Origin: JBCBUE01 sp039818285
Lineage (GTDB): Bacteria > Planctomycetota > Phycisphaerae > Phycisphaerales > Phycisphaeraceae
DNA: 61,430 nucleotides
Assembly: GCA_039818285.1 (NCBI GenBank)
Contig: JBCBUE010000012.1
Coordinates: forward strand, 1-61,430
Direction of reading: 5' to 3'
Positions 24,438 through 33,760 of the stretch are shown one piece after another. Each line of letters begins with the position of its first letter. The stretch's first letter is position 1. The notes beneath the pieces are model-generated. The model was not told the origin of the DNA and did not search any database. It saw only the letters and a program-made list of their open reading frames with translations. Made by a program: the position numbers and the translations under genes.

Positions 24438-27400
24438 ATGAGCGACACCCCCCCACCCGCCTCGACCGCCCCGCGTCCCGCCCGCAAGAAGTGGATCGTC
24501 CGCGCCGGCATCGCCGTCGGCGCAATCGTCCTGCTGCTGGTCGTCCTCGTCCTCGCCGCGCCCACGCTGCTGTCCACCGGCCCTGGCAACGGCGTGCTGC
24601 TCGGCATCGCCAACGGACGCATCCCCGGCACGGCGTGGGCTCGCTCGATCTCGATCGGCTGGTTCACCGGGCCACAGGTCACCGACCTGCAGCTTCACGA
24701 CCCCAACGGCAATGCGGTGTTGACCGTGGGATCGATCGATATGCCCGACACGTCGTTGCTCGGCCTCGCCACCGGCAACCGCGATCTGGGCCACATCACG
24801 CTGACCAATGTCTCGGCCGAGATCATCGCCGACCAAAACGGTCGCACCAACCTCGATGACGCGCTCACCGAGCCGCGTCAGGCCAGCAAGCCGAACACGG
24901 ACCACAAGGCCTCGACCGGCGAGAAGGCAGGCTCATCCAAGTCCAGCGATTCGACCAAGGTCAACCTCCCGACATTCACCTTCACCGGCTCGAATATCGG
25001 CGTGAAATACACCCGGCCCGGCGTGCCCGACGCCACGCTGAATGTCCCCAAGATCGAGCTCGCCTCCAACAACGATCGCTCGCTCGTCGCCAACACCGAC
25101 GGGCAGGTGGCGCTCGGCGACGACACCGGCAAGTTCGCCATCGACCTCACCGTCCGCAACGCCGTCGCCGAGGACGGCGAGCTGCAGATCGACCAGGCCT
25201 CCGTCAGCGGCACGGCCAACCTTGACAAGCTGCCCATCGACGCCATCGACCGCATCGGCGGATTTCAGGGCGCACTCATCGCCGCGCTGGGCGACCCCGA
25301 CGACCCCGACAACCTCCTCTCCCTCGACCTCGACGCCGACCTCACCGACGGCGCCACCACCGGATCCGCCACCCTCGTCGCCACCGCCCCCCGCCTCAAG
25401 GCCAACATCACCGCCAAGCCCGACGCCGGCGGCACCATCGTCGGTGACGGCTCCACCATCGACTACACCCTCTCCACCCAGCTCGTCGCGACCATCGCCC
25501 AGCAGATGGGCGTCGACCTCGGCATCGACGGCGACAAGCAGGTCAAGCTCGACCTCACCACCCTGCGCATTCCCGAGGACGGCAACCCCGCCAACGGCTC
25601 GCTCGCCTTCACGCTCACCTCGGACGACATCACCTTCTCCGGCGATCCGGTCTGGAACGGCCTGCGCCTCTCGTCCCTCCAGGTCGTCGCCGAGACCATG
25701 ACGCTCGACGACCCCAAGCCGATCACCCTCACCGCAGCGCTCAACGACACCTCGCAGCAGACCGCCGCCACGCAGGTCACCGCCACCGCCACGCTCGCCA
25801 AGCCGACCGACGACGCCCTGCCGGCCGGGCTCGACCAGATCGACGCCACCCTCACGCCGATCCCGATGGAGCTGGTCGAGCGGTTCACCGGCGAGCAGCC
25901 GGCGATCGTCGCCCTGCTCGATCAGCCGCAGATCGATCGCGTCCGCGTCACCGTCAAGGGCGACCCGACCGCCACCCCGCTGCCCGTGCTCGCCTCGCTC
26001 AACGCCGGCAACCTCGTCGCCAACGCCGTCGCCACCTACGACGAGTCCGGCCTGACCGTCCACGAGGGCACGACCTCCAAGCTCACGCTCACGCCGACGC
26101 GCTTCGCCGACCTGCTCAACGCCATCTCCCCGCCCGACCCCCAGGCCGGCGAGACCGACACCTCGCAGATGGCCAGCGCCGCCATCGTCGAGAACGTCAC
26201 GCTCGACGTCGCCGTCAGCTCGGCGTTCATCCCCTTGCCGTTCAGCCTCGCCGACGTCGCGATCGACGCCACCGCCTCGACGCCCATGCTCGCCATCGCC
26301 CGGCCCAACGAGTCGCCCCAGCGCATCACCGACACCCAGATCGACATCGACTCGTCCCGCCTCGCCGATCAGATCGGCCTCAAGCTCTCCGGACAGGTCG
26401 TCACCACCGTCGAGCCCGCCGACGCCTCCACAGGGCGGCCCGCCGACGCCGCGCAGATCGCCTCCGACACCACCGTCCGCAACGTCGTCAACGCCCTCGG
26501 CGAGGTCGACATCAACCAGCTCACCCTCACCACCGACTCCAAGCTCATGTCCCTGCCCATCGGCCTGGTCGACCGCTTCAGCGACAACGAGCTGCTCCTC
26601 GAGCCCATCCTCGGCTCGTTCGCCAACGTCACGCTCAACGGCGACTTCCCCGGCAACATGGCCATCCGCGCCGACTCCCCCACCGCCAACCTCACCGCCG
26701 ACGTCCGCGTCGACAACCAGCGCCGCCTGCTCCTGAACAACGACCTCGTCGCCACGCTGCACGTCACCCCCGAGATGTCCGAGCAGTTCCTCGGCAAGGT
26801 CCACCCGATGTTCCAGGACGCCGAGTCATCCGACAAGCCCATCCAGCTCACCGTCAGCAAGGACATGCGCCGCATCCCGCTGACCGGCTTCGACATCAAG
26901 GACCTCCGCCTCAAAGGCTCGGTCGACGGCGGCGTCATCAACCTCACCCGCTCCGGCTGGCTCAACGGCTCGCTCACCGACGCCACCGCCGCGATGCTCA
27001 AGGCCCTGTCCTTCGGCATCATCCGCCCCGTCCCCGACACCAACAAGAAGACCTACCCCGCGACCTTCACGCCGATGGACTTCACCCTCAAGGACAACAT
27101 CTTCGACGCCAGCCAGGCCTGGGTCGTCTCCGACGACCTCGCCGTCGGATTCATCGGCACGGTCAACCTCAAGAACCTCAACGACCCCAAGATTGTCGAC
27201 ATGGCCATGGGCGTGCTCACCGCCTCGCTCATCGTCGAGCGCCCCGAGCTCAGCCCCTTCCTCCAGCCCACCCAGGTCGCCGAACTGCCGCTCAAGGGCA
27301 CCGTCAACGATCCCGAGCCCGAGTTCGACGTCCTCACCACCGACCTCGCCGGCGCCGGCATCGTCGGGACGCTCAACACGCTCACCGGCGGGCTCGTCGG

Positions 27401-27623
27401 CAACATCGCCCAGAACCTCGCCAACTCACTCCGCAAGGAGGCCAAGCACAACTGGAAGATCCCCAGCATCGCCGACCCCCTGATCCAGAAGGCCGAGAAC
27501 GCCAGCATCGCCAACGACGACAAGGACCTCAGCGAGCAACAGCTCCAGCAGCGCAACCAGCGCCGCAACACCGTCGACAACCTGCTCGACAGCCTCCGCA
27601 ACGGCGACCGCAGGAGCAATTAA
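24438..27623 (+). CDS. Giant AsmA/TamB-like inner-membrane anchored protein
   Basis: 1061 residues. A cytoplasmic Lys/Arg-rich start, one membrane span (about residues 21-45, VRAGIAVGAIVLLLVVLVLA), then a long repetitive beta-strand body without Cys, rich in Asp, Thr and Val, with short recurring phrases such as TATLAKP, NLTADVRVDN and LTLTTDSKLM. This is the form of AsmA-family bridge proteins that move phospholipids between inner and outer membranes. A disordered Ser/Lys insert lies at about 150-180. The C-terminus (about 990-1061) is Gln-rich and helical. The stop overlaps by 4 bases the stop of the convergent gene. Confidence 0.7.
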   Translation: MSDTPPPASTAPRPARKKWIVRAGIAVGAIVLLLVVLVLAAPTLLSTGPGNGVLLGIANGRIPGTAWARSISIGWFTGPQVTDLQLHDPNGNAVLTVGSIDMPDTSLLGLATGNRDLGHITLTNVSAEIIADQNGRTNLDDALTEPRQASKPNTDHKASTGEKAGSSKSSDSTKVNLPTFTFTGSNIGVKYTRPGVPDATLNVPKIELASNNDRSLVANTDGQVALGDDTGKFAIDLTVRNAVAEDGELQIDQASVSGTANLDKLPIDAIDRIGGFQGALIAALGDPDDPDNLLSLDLDADLTDGATTGSATLVATAPRLKANITAKPDAGGTIVGDGSTIDYTLSTQLVATIAQQMGVDLGIDGDKQVKLDLTTLRIPEDGNPANGSLAFTLTSDDITFSGDPVWNGLRLSSLQVVAETMTLDDPKPITLTAALNDTSQQTAATQVTATATLAKPTDDALPAGLDQIDATLTPIPMELVERFTGEQPAIVALLDQPQIDRVRVTVKGDPTATPLPVLASLNAGNLVANAVATYDESGLTVHEGTTSKLTLTPTRFADLLNAISPPDPQAGETDTSQMASAAIVENVTLDVAVSSAFIPLPFSLADVAIDATASTPMLAIARPNESPQRITDTQIDIDSSRLADQIGLKLSGQVVTTVEPADASTGRPADAAQIASDTTVRNVVNALGEVDINQLTLTTDSKLMSLPIGLVDRFSDNELLLEPILGSFANVTLNGDFPGNMAIRADSPTANLTADVRVDNQRRLLLNNDLVATLHVTPEMSEQFLGKVHPMFQDAESSDKPIQLTVSKDMRRIPLTGFDIKDLRLKGSVDGGVINLTRSGWLNGSLTDATAAMLKALSFGIIRPVPDTNKKTYPATFTPMDFTLKDNIFDASQAWVVSDDLAVGFIGTVNLKNLNDPKIVDMAMGVLTASLIVERPELSPFLQPTQVAELPLKGTVNDPEPEFDVLTTDLAGAGIVGTLNTLTGGLVGNIAQNLANSLRKEAKHNWKIPSIADPLIQKAENASIANDDKDLSEQQLQQRNQRRNTVDNLLDSLRNGDRRSN

Positions 27624-27994
27624 CCCTTCGCGTTCAACCGGCCCGCCAGGATCAGCAACACGGCCCCGGGCCCCAGCAGCCCGATCACCCCGATCAAGGC
27701 GCAGATCGAGCCGAGCAGGTACTGCGTGACGATCGAGGTGTCCGACATCGGCGGCCCGGGCGTCTGCGTCGGCCACCCGTTCGACCCGGCCAACGCCACC
27801 CACCTCGCGTGCACCTCCCTCGGCGGATACTGCTGCTCGATCTGCCGGTAGGCGAGCTGACGCCGCTGCTGGGCCGGGTACGCAACGGCCCCGTCATAAA
27901 AGAACCAGCTCGAAAACGCCAGCACCGGCAAGGCCGCCACCAGCAGCACGGCGCCGAACGTCAGGTAAAGCGGCTGGGACGAACTCTTGGACAT
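27620..27994 (-). CDS. Small two-span membrane protein
   Basis: 124 residues with two hydrophobic segments (about 9-33, FGAVLLVAALPVLAFSSWFF, and 90-118, YLLGSICALIGVIGLLGPGA) flanking a hydrophilic domain with QQRRQLAYRQIEQQYPPREV. No family recognised. Its stop overlaps by 4 bases the stop of the AsmA-like gene on the other strand, and its start faces the aldo/keto reductase 36 bases away, so it fills the gap completely. Confidence 0.6.
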   Translation of the reverse strand: MSKSSSQPLYLTFGAVLLVAALPVLAFSSWFFYDGAVAYPAQQRRQLAYRQIEQQYPPREVHARWVALAGSNGWPTQTPGPPMSDTSIVTQYLLGSICALIGVIGLLGPGAVLLILAGRLNAKG

Positions 27995-28029
27995 CAGGCC
28001 TCCCGGTCAACGGGCCCTACGATAGCGAC

Positions 28030-29301
28030 ATGCATTACCGACGCTTCGGCCGAACCGAACTCAACCTCCCCGTCTTCTCCACCGGCGGCATGCGCTACCA
28101 GGACGGCTGGAAGGACAAACCGCTCGACGAGATCGACGACGCCATCAAAGACAACCTCAGCGCCACCATCCAGCGCTCCTTCGACGTCGGCATCCACCAC
28201 GTCGAGACCGCCCGCGGCTATGGCCCCTCCGAGCGACAGCTCGGCACCGTCCTCCCCAACTACCCCCGCGACTCGTTCCTCATCCAGACCAAGATCGGCC
28301 CGACCGAATCCCCCGACGAGTTCACCGCCTTCTTCCACGAGTCCCTTGAGCGCCTCCGGCTCGATCGCGTCGACCTGCTCGCCCTCCACGGCGTCCACGA
28401 CGACGCGTCCTACACCCGCGCCTTCGGGCAGGACGGCAAGTCCGGCTGCCTCGCCGCCGCCCGACGCCTCCAGGCACAGGGCCTCGTCGGCCACGTCGGC
28501 TTCTCCACCCACGGCCCGGTCGACGAGCTCGTCCGCGCCATCCGCGCCCCCGGCCCCGACCCCCTGCCCGACGCCCCGCTCGACCTCAAGGGCAACCCCC
28601 CACGCGGCTTCGACTACATCAACCTGCACTGGTACTTCATCTACCAGCGCAACTGGCCCGCCATCGTCGAGGCCCGCCGACGCGACATGGGCGTGTTCCT
28701 CATCTCCCCCACCGACAAGGGCGGCCACCTGCACACCCCCACCGACCAGCTCATCGAGTGCTGCGACCCCCTGCACCCCATCGTCTTCAACGACCTGTGG
28801 TGCCTCCGCCGCGGCGAGGTCCACACGCTCTCGCTGGGCGCGAGCAAGCCGAGCGACTACGACCTGCACGTCGAGGCCGCCGATCGCCTGCACCACCCCG
28901 AGACGCCCGCGCTGCTCCGCCGCATCGAGTCCCGCCTCCGCGACGCCATGGCCGACGCCACCGACCACCCCGACCCCGAGCACCTCGTCTTCGACCTGCC
29001 CGACCACCGCGCCGCCCCCGGCGGGCTGAACGTCCCCCTGATCCTCTGGCTGCGCAACCTCAGCCTCGGCTGGGGCATGACGCCCTACGCCAAGGCCCGC
29101 TTCAACCTCATGGGCACGGCCGGGCCCTGGTTCCCCGGCAGCAAGGTGATGGAGTCGTTCGACGAGGTCGACAAGGACGCCCTCGCCGCCGCTTGCGACG
29201 TCGGCGCCTGGGAAAGCCGAGGCCGCGAGGTGGTCGACCTCGTCGCCGACGCCATCGATCGCCTCGGCGACGCCGAGGTCAAGCGCCTCAGCCAGTCGTG
29301 A
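28030..29301 (+). CDS. Aldo/keto reductase family protein
   Basis: 423 residues. The N-terminal TIM barrel follows the AKR pattern: MHYRRFGRTELNLPVFSTGG, IQRSFDVGIHHVETARGYGP (catalytic Tyr in GYGPSE; the Asp of the usual DTAxxYG is replaced by Glu), FLIQTKIGPT (catalytic Lys), DLLALHGVHD (His). GHVGFSTHGP and IYINLHWY-type strands follow. Family members are about 320 residues; this one has a C-terminal extension (about 320-423) that resembles the helical end of the longer AKRs carrying an iron-sulfur site, but the Cys cluster is absent. Substrate unknown. Confidence 0.82.
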   Translation: MHYRRFGRTELNLPVFSTGGMRYQDGWKDKPLDEIDDAIKDNLSATIQRSFDVGIHHVETARGYGPSERQLGTVLPNYPRDSFLIQTKIGPTESPDEFTAFFHESLERLRLDRVDLLALHGVHDDASYTRAFGQDGKSGCLAAARRLQAQGLVGHVGFSTHGPVDELVRAIRAPGPDPLPDAPLDLKGNPPRGFDYINLHWYFIYQRNWPAIVEARRRDMGVFLISPTDKGGHLHTPTDQLIECCDPLHPIVFNDLWCLRRGEVHTLSLGASKPSDYDLHVEAADRLHHPETPALLRRIESRLRDAMADATDHPDPEHLVFDLPDHRAAPGGLNVPLILWLRNLSLGWGMTPYAKARFNLMGTAGPWFPGSKVMESFDEVDKDALAAACDVGAWESRGREVVDLVADAIDRLGDAEVKRLSQS

Positions 29302-29303
29302 TC

Positions 29304-29338
29304 GCCGACGATCGTCGCTCGCCGGGCGATCGGTCGGC
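29304..29338. terminator. Stem-loop between convergent genes
   Basis: GCCGACGATCG (29304-29314) pairs with CGATCGGTCGGC (around 29327-29338) with one bulged G. It separates the stop of the aldo/keto reductase from that of the opposite-strand zinc-ribbon gene. There is no T-run on either strand, so it may only stabilise the mRNA ends. Confidence 0.35.
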
Positions 29339-30399
29339 TAGAAAAACAAGATCCCGATGATGATCACGAGCGCAAACCCCATGATGAAGCTCGGGAGGAA
29401 CACGGTCACGCCCCACAGCACCATGGTCTCGAGCACGTCCGTCTCGAGCTGCCACATCGCCACGCCGAAGAACACGAGCAGCGACAACGACACCTTGAGC
29501 ATGAAGCCGATGCCGCCGAACCCGCCGGTCACGATGTCCAGCCCGAGGTCCATGGTGTCGTTGAACGCGCCCACCACGATGATCACAGCGAGAAGCCGCA
29601 GCATCGCCGAGCCCAGCGTGCCGAAGCTGGTCCCGAAGAGGTTGGCGACGACGAACAGCCCGATCAGCGTCAGCGGGACCTGAATCAGCAGGCGGATGAA
29701 GAAGTTGATCGCGACGATGGCGGCGCGGATGCCGTTGCTCACCGCCGTGCCGCCGCCCTGCGCCTGGGTGATCGGGCTCGCCTCGTTGGCCAGCGGGCCG
29801 AGCAAGCCCACGTTGATCGCCGTCCACACCAGCCCGACGCCGATGAGGATCAACGGGGTGTAGAAATACTTCCAACGATTCTCTCGCTCGAGGTCGGCGT
29901 CGAGCGCCGCGTCGTCGACCCGGCTCCGTCCGTCGAACACGGCCTTGGACATCTGGTCCACGTCCACGCCCGCGGCCGGCGCCGCGTTGCGTTTCGTCTT
30001 CTTCCCGCCCACGGGCTCGTCGCCGCCGACCGACGTGTTCAGCCGCGTCCCGGTCTCCAGGTGGAACCCGCAGTTCATGCAGAGCACCGCGCCGGGTTTC
30101 ATCCTCTGGTTGCACGACGGGCACTTGCCGTCGGGCGCCGAGACCCGAGGCGTCGGCTCGGCGATCGACTCGTCCGAGAGCTCGTAACCGGCGGCGCTAT
30201 CCGCCGGCGCACTCGCCTGGACCGGCGCCACCACGCTCGACACCCCGCCCACGACCTCGGTCACGCCGCCGGGCTCGGCCGGCACGCGCAGCTTCTCGCC
30301 GCACTGCTTGCACGCCACCTTCTTGCCGGCCATGGCCGGTTTCCAGCGGTATCGCTTGCCACAAGTCGGGCAGCTGAACGACTCTGTCGAATCCGGCAT
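29338..30399 (-). CDS. Zinc-ribbon multi-span membrane protein
   Basis: 353 residues. Two zinc ribbons stand at the N-terminus: CPTCGKRYRWKPAMAGKKVA plus CKQCGEKL (about residues 8-36), and CPSCNQRMKPGAVLCMNCGF (about 90-109), the latter of the type common in planctomycetes. A hydrophilic linker leads to four or five membrane segments (about 185-353, e.g. LILIGVGLVWTAINVGLL, IQVPLTLIGLFVVANLF, SLSLLVFFGVAMWQ, MGFALVIIIGILFF). The ATG at 30399 is used because the first ribbon begins soon after; the frame extends 18 residues upstream without similarity. Role unknown. Confidence 0.72.
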   Translation of the reverse strand: MPDSTESFSCPTCGKRYRWKPAMAGKKVACKQCGEKLRVPAEPGGVTEVVGGVSSVVAPVQASAPADSAAGYELSDESIAEPTPRVSAPDGKCPSCNQRMKPGAVLCMNCGFHLETGTRLNTSVGGDEPVGGKKTKRNAAPAAGVDVDQMSKAVFDGRSRVDDAALDADLERENRWKYFYTPLILIGVGLVWTAINVGLLGPLANEASPITQAQGGGTAVSNGIRAAIVAINFFIRLLIQVPLTLIGLFVVANLFGTSFGTLGSAMLRLLAVIIVVGAFNDTMDLGLDIVTGGFGGIGFMLKVSLSLLVFFGVAMWQLETDVLETMVLWGVTVFLPSFIMGFALVIIIGILFF

Positions 30400-30499
30400 G
30401 CGCAGGCCTCCGGTCGGTCCGCACAACCTCGACGAACGCCGCCGCCGTGTCAATCGCGCGCCACCCGGGCACGCCGCCCGCCCCCACTATGCTGTCTCG

Positions 30500-31849
30500 A
30501 TGGCCAAACCCGCCCGCAACAAACGCCCCGACCTGCCCGACGGGCCCGTCCACACCCTCGTCGTCGGCTCCGGCGGCCGCGAGCACGCCCTCGGCGACGC
30601 CCTCAAGCGATCCCCTCTCTGTGGCAAGCTCTTCTTCACGCCGGGCAACGCCGGCACCGCAGCCCTCGGCACCAACGTCGATCTCCCCGCCACCCCCGTC
30701 AACACCAAGCACGTCGACGACATCAACTACTTCTGCCGCGAGCACGACATCGCCCTGATCGTCATCGGCCCCGAAGCCCCGCTCGCCGAGGGACTGGTCG
30801 ATCGGCTCGAGCAGGACGGTCGGTTTGTCTTCGGCCCGACCGCCGAGGCCGCCAAGCTCGAAGCCGACAAGGCCTACGCCAAGCAGGTCATGAAGGCCGC
30901 CTCCATCCCCACCGCCGACGCCCGCACCTTCACCTACTTCCGCGCCGCCGCCGCCTACGTCGAGTCCCGCGAGGAGCCCGTCGTCGTCAAGGCCACCGGC
31001 CTGGCCGCCGGCAAGGGCGCCATCGTCTGCGACACCGTCGACGAAGCCCTCGACGCGCTCGATCTCTGCTTCAACCAGCGGGCCTTCGGCGACGCCGGCA
31101 AGACCGTCCTTGTGGAGGAAAAGATGCTCGGCCAAGAGCTCTCCGTGCTCGCCCTCGTTGACGGCCAGAACCTCTTCGTCCTCGACCCCTGCCAAGATCA
31201 CAAACAGGCCCACGAGGGCGACACCGGCCCCAACACCGGCGGCATGGGCGCCTATTGCCCGACGCCCCTCATCGACGACGCGCTCATGACCACCATCGAG
31301 CGCGACATCCTCGTCCCCGCCGTCGATTACCTCCGGCGCGACGGCACGACCTTCCGCGGCGTGCTCTACGCCGGCCTCATGCTCACCGCCGCCGGGCCCA
31401 AGGTCATCGAGTTCAACTGCCGCTTCGGCGACCCCGAGACCCAACCCCTGGTCGCCCGACTCAAGGGCGACCTGCTCCAGGCCATGCGCCTGACCTGTGT
31501 CGGCCGGCTCGACGAGGCCGACCTCTCGTTCGACCCCAAGACCCACGCCGCCTGCGTCGTCGTCTGCTCCGAGGGCTACCCCGGCGACTACCGCAAAGGC
31601 CTGCCCATCACCGGCCTCGACGAGGCCGCCGCCCTGCCCGATGTCGCCCTCCATCACGCCGGCACCACCACCACCCGCGACGGCCGGGTCGTCACCCACG
31701 GCGGCCGCGTCCTCAACGTCACCGCCACCGGCGATTCGCTCGCCGACGCCGTCGACAAAGCCAACGCCGCGGCCGACCTGATCCAGTTCGACGGCGCCTG
31801 GTTCCGACGCGACATCGGCCACCGCGTGATGCGACCGGTCACCCGCTGA
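30500..31849 (+). CDS. purD: Phosphoribosylamine-glycine ligase
   Basis: 449 residues, ATP-grasp enzyme of purine synthesis that joins glycine to phosphoribosylamine. N-domain LVVGSGGREHALGDAL (about residues 20-35), FTPGNAGTA, VIGPEAPLAEGL (about 88-99) and VVVKATGLAAGKGAIV (about 158-173) are diagnostic; DPCQDHKQAHEGDTGPNTGG (about 235-254), and VIEFNCRFGDPETQPLV (about 304-320) complete the ATP-grasp site. The ATG at 30500 fits the family N-terminus; the frame extends upstream into the opposite-strand gene without similarity. No other purine gene lies nearby. Confidence 0.96.
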   Translation: MAKPARNKRPDLPDGPVHTLVVGSGGREHALGDALKRSPLCGKLFFTPGNAGTAALGTNVDLPATPVNTKHVDDINYFCREHDIALIVIGPEAPLAEGLVDRLEQDGRFVFGPTAEAAKLEADKAYAKQVMKAASIPTADARTFTYFRAAAAYVESREEPVVVKATGLAAGKGAIVCDTVDEALDALDLCFNQRAFGDAGKTVLVEEKMLGQELSVLALVDGQNLFVLDPCQDHKQAHEGDTGPNTGGMGAYCPTPLIDDALMTTIERDILVPAVDYLRRDGTTFRGVLYAGLMLTAAGPKVIEFNCRFGDPETQPLVARLKGDLLQAMRLTCVGRLDEADLSFDPKTHAACVVVCSEGYPGDYRKGLPITGLDEAAALPDVALHHAGTTTTRDGRVVTHGGRVLNVTATGDSLADAVDKANAAADLIQFDGAWFRRDIGHRVMRPVTR

Positions 31850-31908
31850 CCCGTCATGCCATCAATGGCCCAGGCGTTGACCCCGACGCCCACGCCATCA
31901 AGGCAACA

Positions 31909-32172
31909 TCACCCCGACGCCGCGACCCCGTCGTCCGCCACCGGCTTCACCTCCGCCGGGTTCGCCGACACGCTCGCGTCGCGCATCACCTGCGCCAATC
32001 GCCACCGAAGGTCCTCCAGCCGACGCGACACGTCCTCAGCCGACTGATCCAGCACCGACGCGATCTCACCGATCTGCAGCCCGTCCGCGTAATGAAGAAG
32101 CACCAGCAGGCGATCTGCCTGCTCCAGTCGCATCACCGCACCCCTGAGACTCTCACGCACATTCGCACTCAT
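31909..32172 (-). CDS. Stand-alone sigma-70 region 4-like protein
   Basis: 87 residues. LRGAVMRLEQADRLLVLLHY followed by ADGLQIGEIASVLDQSAEDV and SRRLEDLRWRL is the helix-turn-helix of sigma factor region 4, here without region 2. The C-terminus is a short disordered tail. Such truncated proteins may bind DNA or RNA polymerase as regulators, or be remnants of an ECF sigma factor. There is no upstream region-2-like open frame on this strand; 178 bases separate it from the divergent pheS. Confidence 0.6.
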   Translation of the reverse strand: MSANVRESLRGAVMRLEQADRLLVLLHYADGLQIGEIASVLDQSAEDVSRRLEDLRWRLAQVMRDASVSANPAEVKPVADDGVAASG

Positions 32173-32350
32173 GGCGAACGCCCCAATCCGTTGGAGGTTC
32201 CGATCGCTCCCCGAGGCCCATCCGTAGGCAACGGCTAAGGCAGCCTAGCAACCCCCCTCCCATCCACCAACACTTACCTCCCCCCGCGGATCGGCGTTCA
32301 CTCCCGCCGGCACCCCGCCCGCCCACACGCCACCCGATATCCTGCCCCGC

Positions 32351-33397
32351 ATGACGTCGCCCGACGCCGAACACGCCGAAGCCCTGGCACCCGTCCATCA
32401 GTTGCGCGACGAAGCCACCGCCGCGCTCGCCGATGTCGCCTCCCCCGAGGCGCTCGAGCACTTCCGCATCGCCTACCTCGGCGCCAAGGGCAGGCTCAAG
32501 TCCCTCATGGCCGAAATGAAGCACGTCCCCAAGGACGCCAAGCCCGCCTTTGGCCAGGCCGCCAACGCCCTTAAACAAGAGCTCACCGCCGCCTTCGACG
32601 AACGCAAAGCCGCGATCGGCGATCGCGGTCCTGCCACCGACCAATCCGCCACCGCCCCACAGGTCGACGTCACCCTCCCCGCCCCGCCCGACCCCCTCGG
32701 CCGCCACCACGTCATCTCCCAGACCATCGACCGCATCACCGACGCCTTCGCCCGCATGGGCTTCACCCCCGTCACCGGCCCCGAGGTCGAGGACGAGTTC
32801 CACAACTTCGTCGCCCTCAACATCCCCCTCGCCCACCCCGCCCGCGACCCGCTCGACAACTTCTACCTCTCCGACCCCGACGCCCCCAACCCCGCCCTGC
32901 TCCGCTCGCAGACCTCCACCGTGCAGATCCGCACCATGGAGCAGGTCAAGCCCCCCGTGCGCATCGTCTCCCTCGGCCGCGTCTACCGCCCGGACGAACA
33001 CGACGCCACGCACTACTCCATGTTCCATCAGGTCGAGGGCCTGTACGTCGACAAGGACGTCTCGCTGGTCGACCTCAAGACCACCCTCGTGCAGTTCGCC
33101 CACGCGATGTTCGGCGAGGACGCCGAGATCGATCTCGTCCCCAGCTACTTCCCCTTCACCGAGCCCTCCGCCGAGCTCTACGTCAAGATCGACCTCGGCA
33201 AGGGCCCGGAGTGGATGGAGATCGGCGGCTGCGGCATGGTCGACCCCGCCGTGTTCGAGCACGTCGGCTACGACCCCGAGGAATGGACCGGCTTCGCCTT
33301 CGGCCTGGGCATCGAGCGCATCGCCATGCGTCTGCACAACATCCCCGACATCCGCTACCTCTTCGAGAACGACCTGCGCTTCCTGCGAAGGTTCTGA
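32351..33397 (+). CDS. pheS: Phenylalanine-tRNA ligase alpha subunit
   Basis: 348 residues. N-terminal coiled coil (about 1-95, with FRIAYLGAKGRLKSLMAEMK), then the class II catalytic core: motif 1 FTPVTGPEVEDEFHNFVALN (about residues 138-157), LLRSQTSTVQIRTME, motif 2 PVRIVSLGRVYRPDEHDATH (about 203-222), FHQVEGLYVD, and motif 3 AFGLGIERIAMRL (about 317-329). Charges tRNA-Phe as an (alpha-beta)2 tetramer; the beta-subunit gene pheT, usually next to it, is not in this window. It is followed by a 363-base gap. Confidence 0.96.
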   Translation: MTSPDAEHAEALAPVHQLRDEATAALADVASPEALEHFRIAYLGAKGRLKSLMAEMKHVPKDAKPAFGQAANALKQELTAAFDERKAAIGDRGPATDQSATAPQVDVTLPAPPDPLGRHHVISQTIDRITDAFARMGFTPVTGPEVEDEFHNFVALNIPLAHPARDPLDNFYLSDPDAPNPALLRSQTSTVQIRTMEQVKPPVRIVSLGRVYRPDEHDATHYSMFHQVEGLYVDKDVSLVDLKTTLVQFAHAMFGEDAEIDLVPSYFPFTEPSAELYVKIDLGKGPEWMEIGGCGMVDPAVFEHVGYDPEEWTGFAFGLGIERIAMRLHNIPDIRYLFENDLRFLRRF

Positions 33398-33760
33398 GAA
33401 CCGACGCGGAAGGCGCGATCACGTCGTGCGCACATCGACCTTGAACTCAAAGCCGGGACGCCACGCGTCCCGGGATTGATGCATCGCCAACAGGCGCATC
33501 CTTGCATAGTTGCGACGCAACGCCAGAGGCCTCCTTCCGTCGACCGGGGGGCGGTAGCGCGGCCTGTCGCGGCTCACTCGGCTCTTGACCTACGGGATGG
33601 GCGTGTCAGGCACGCACAACCACCCGCGCGATGTCAAGCGTCGATCCTTGAATGAGGCAGACGACTTTGTGAGCAGGTGATGAGGGGCGGACGATGCTGT
33701 TGACAACGCAAAGCGAGCGGTTCAAAGTTTGGGCTTCACGGGCTGTCCGGAGATTGTCTG
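33398..33760. other. Intergenic region after pheS with a GC-rich hairpin
   Basis: 363 bases without a supported gene. CCGGGACGC (33453-33461) and GCGTCCCGG (33465-33473) form a perfect 9-base-pair hairpin with a 3-base loop, without a T-run; it may end or protect the pheS message. The rest shows no repeat, tRNA or clear promoter. Confidence 0.5.
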
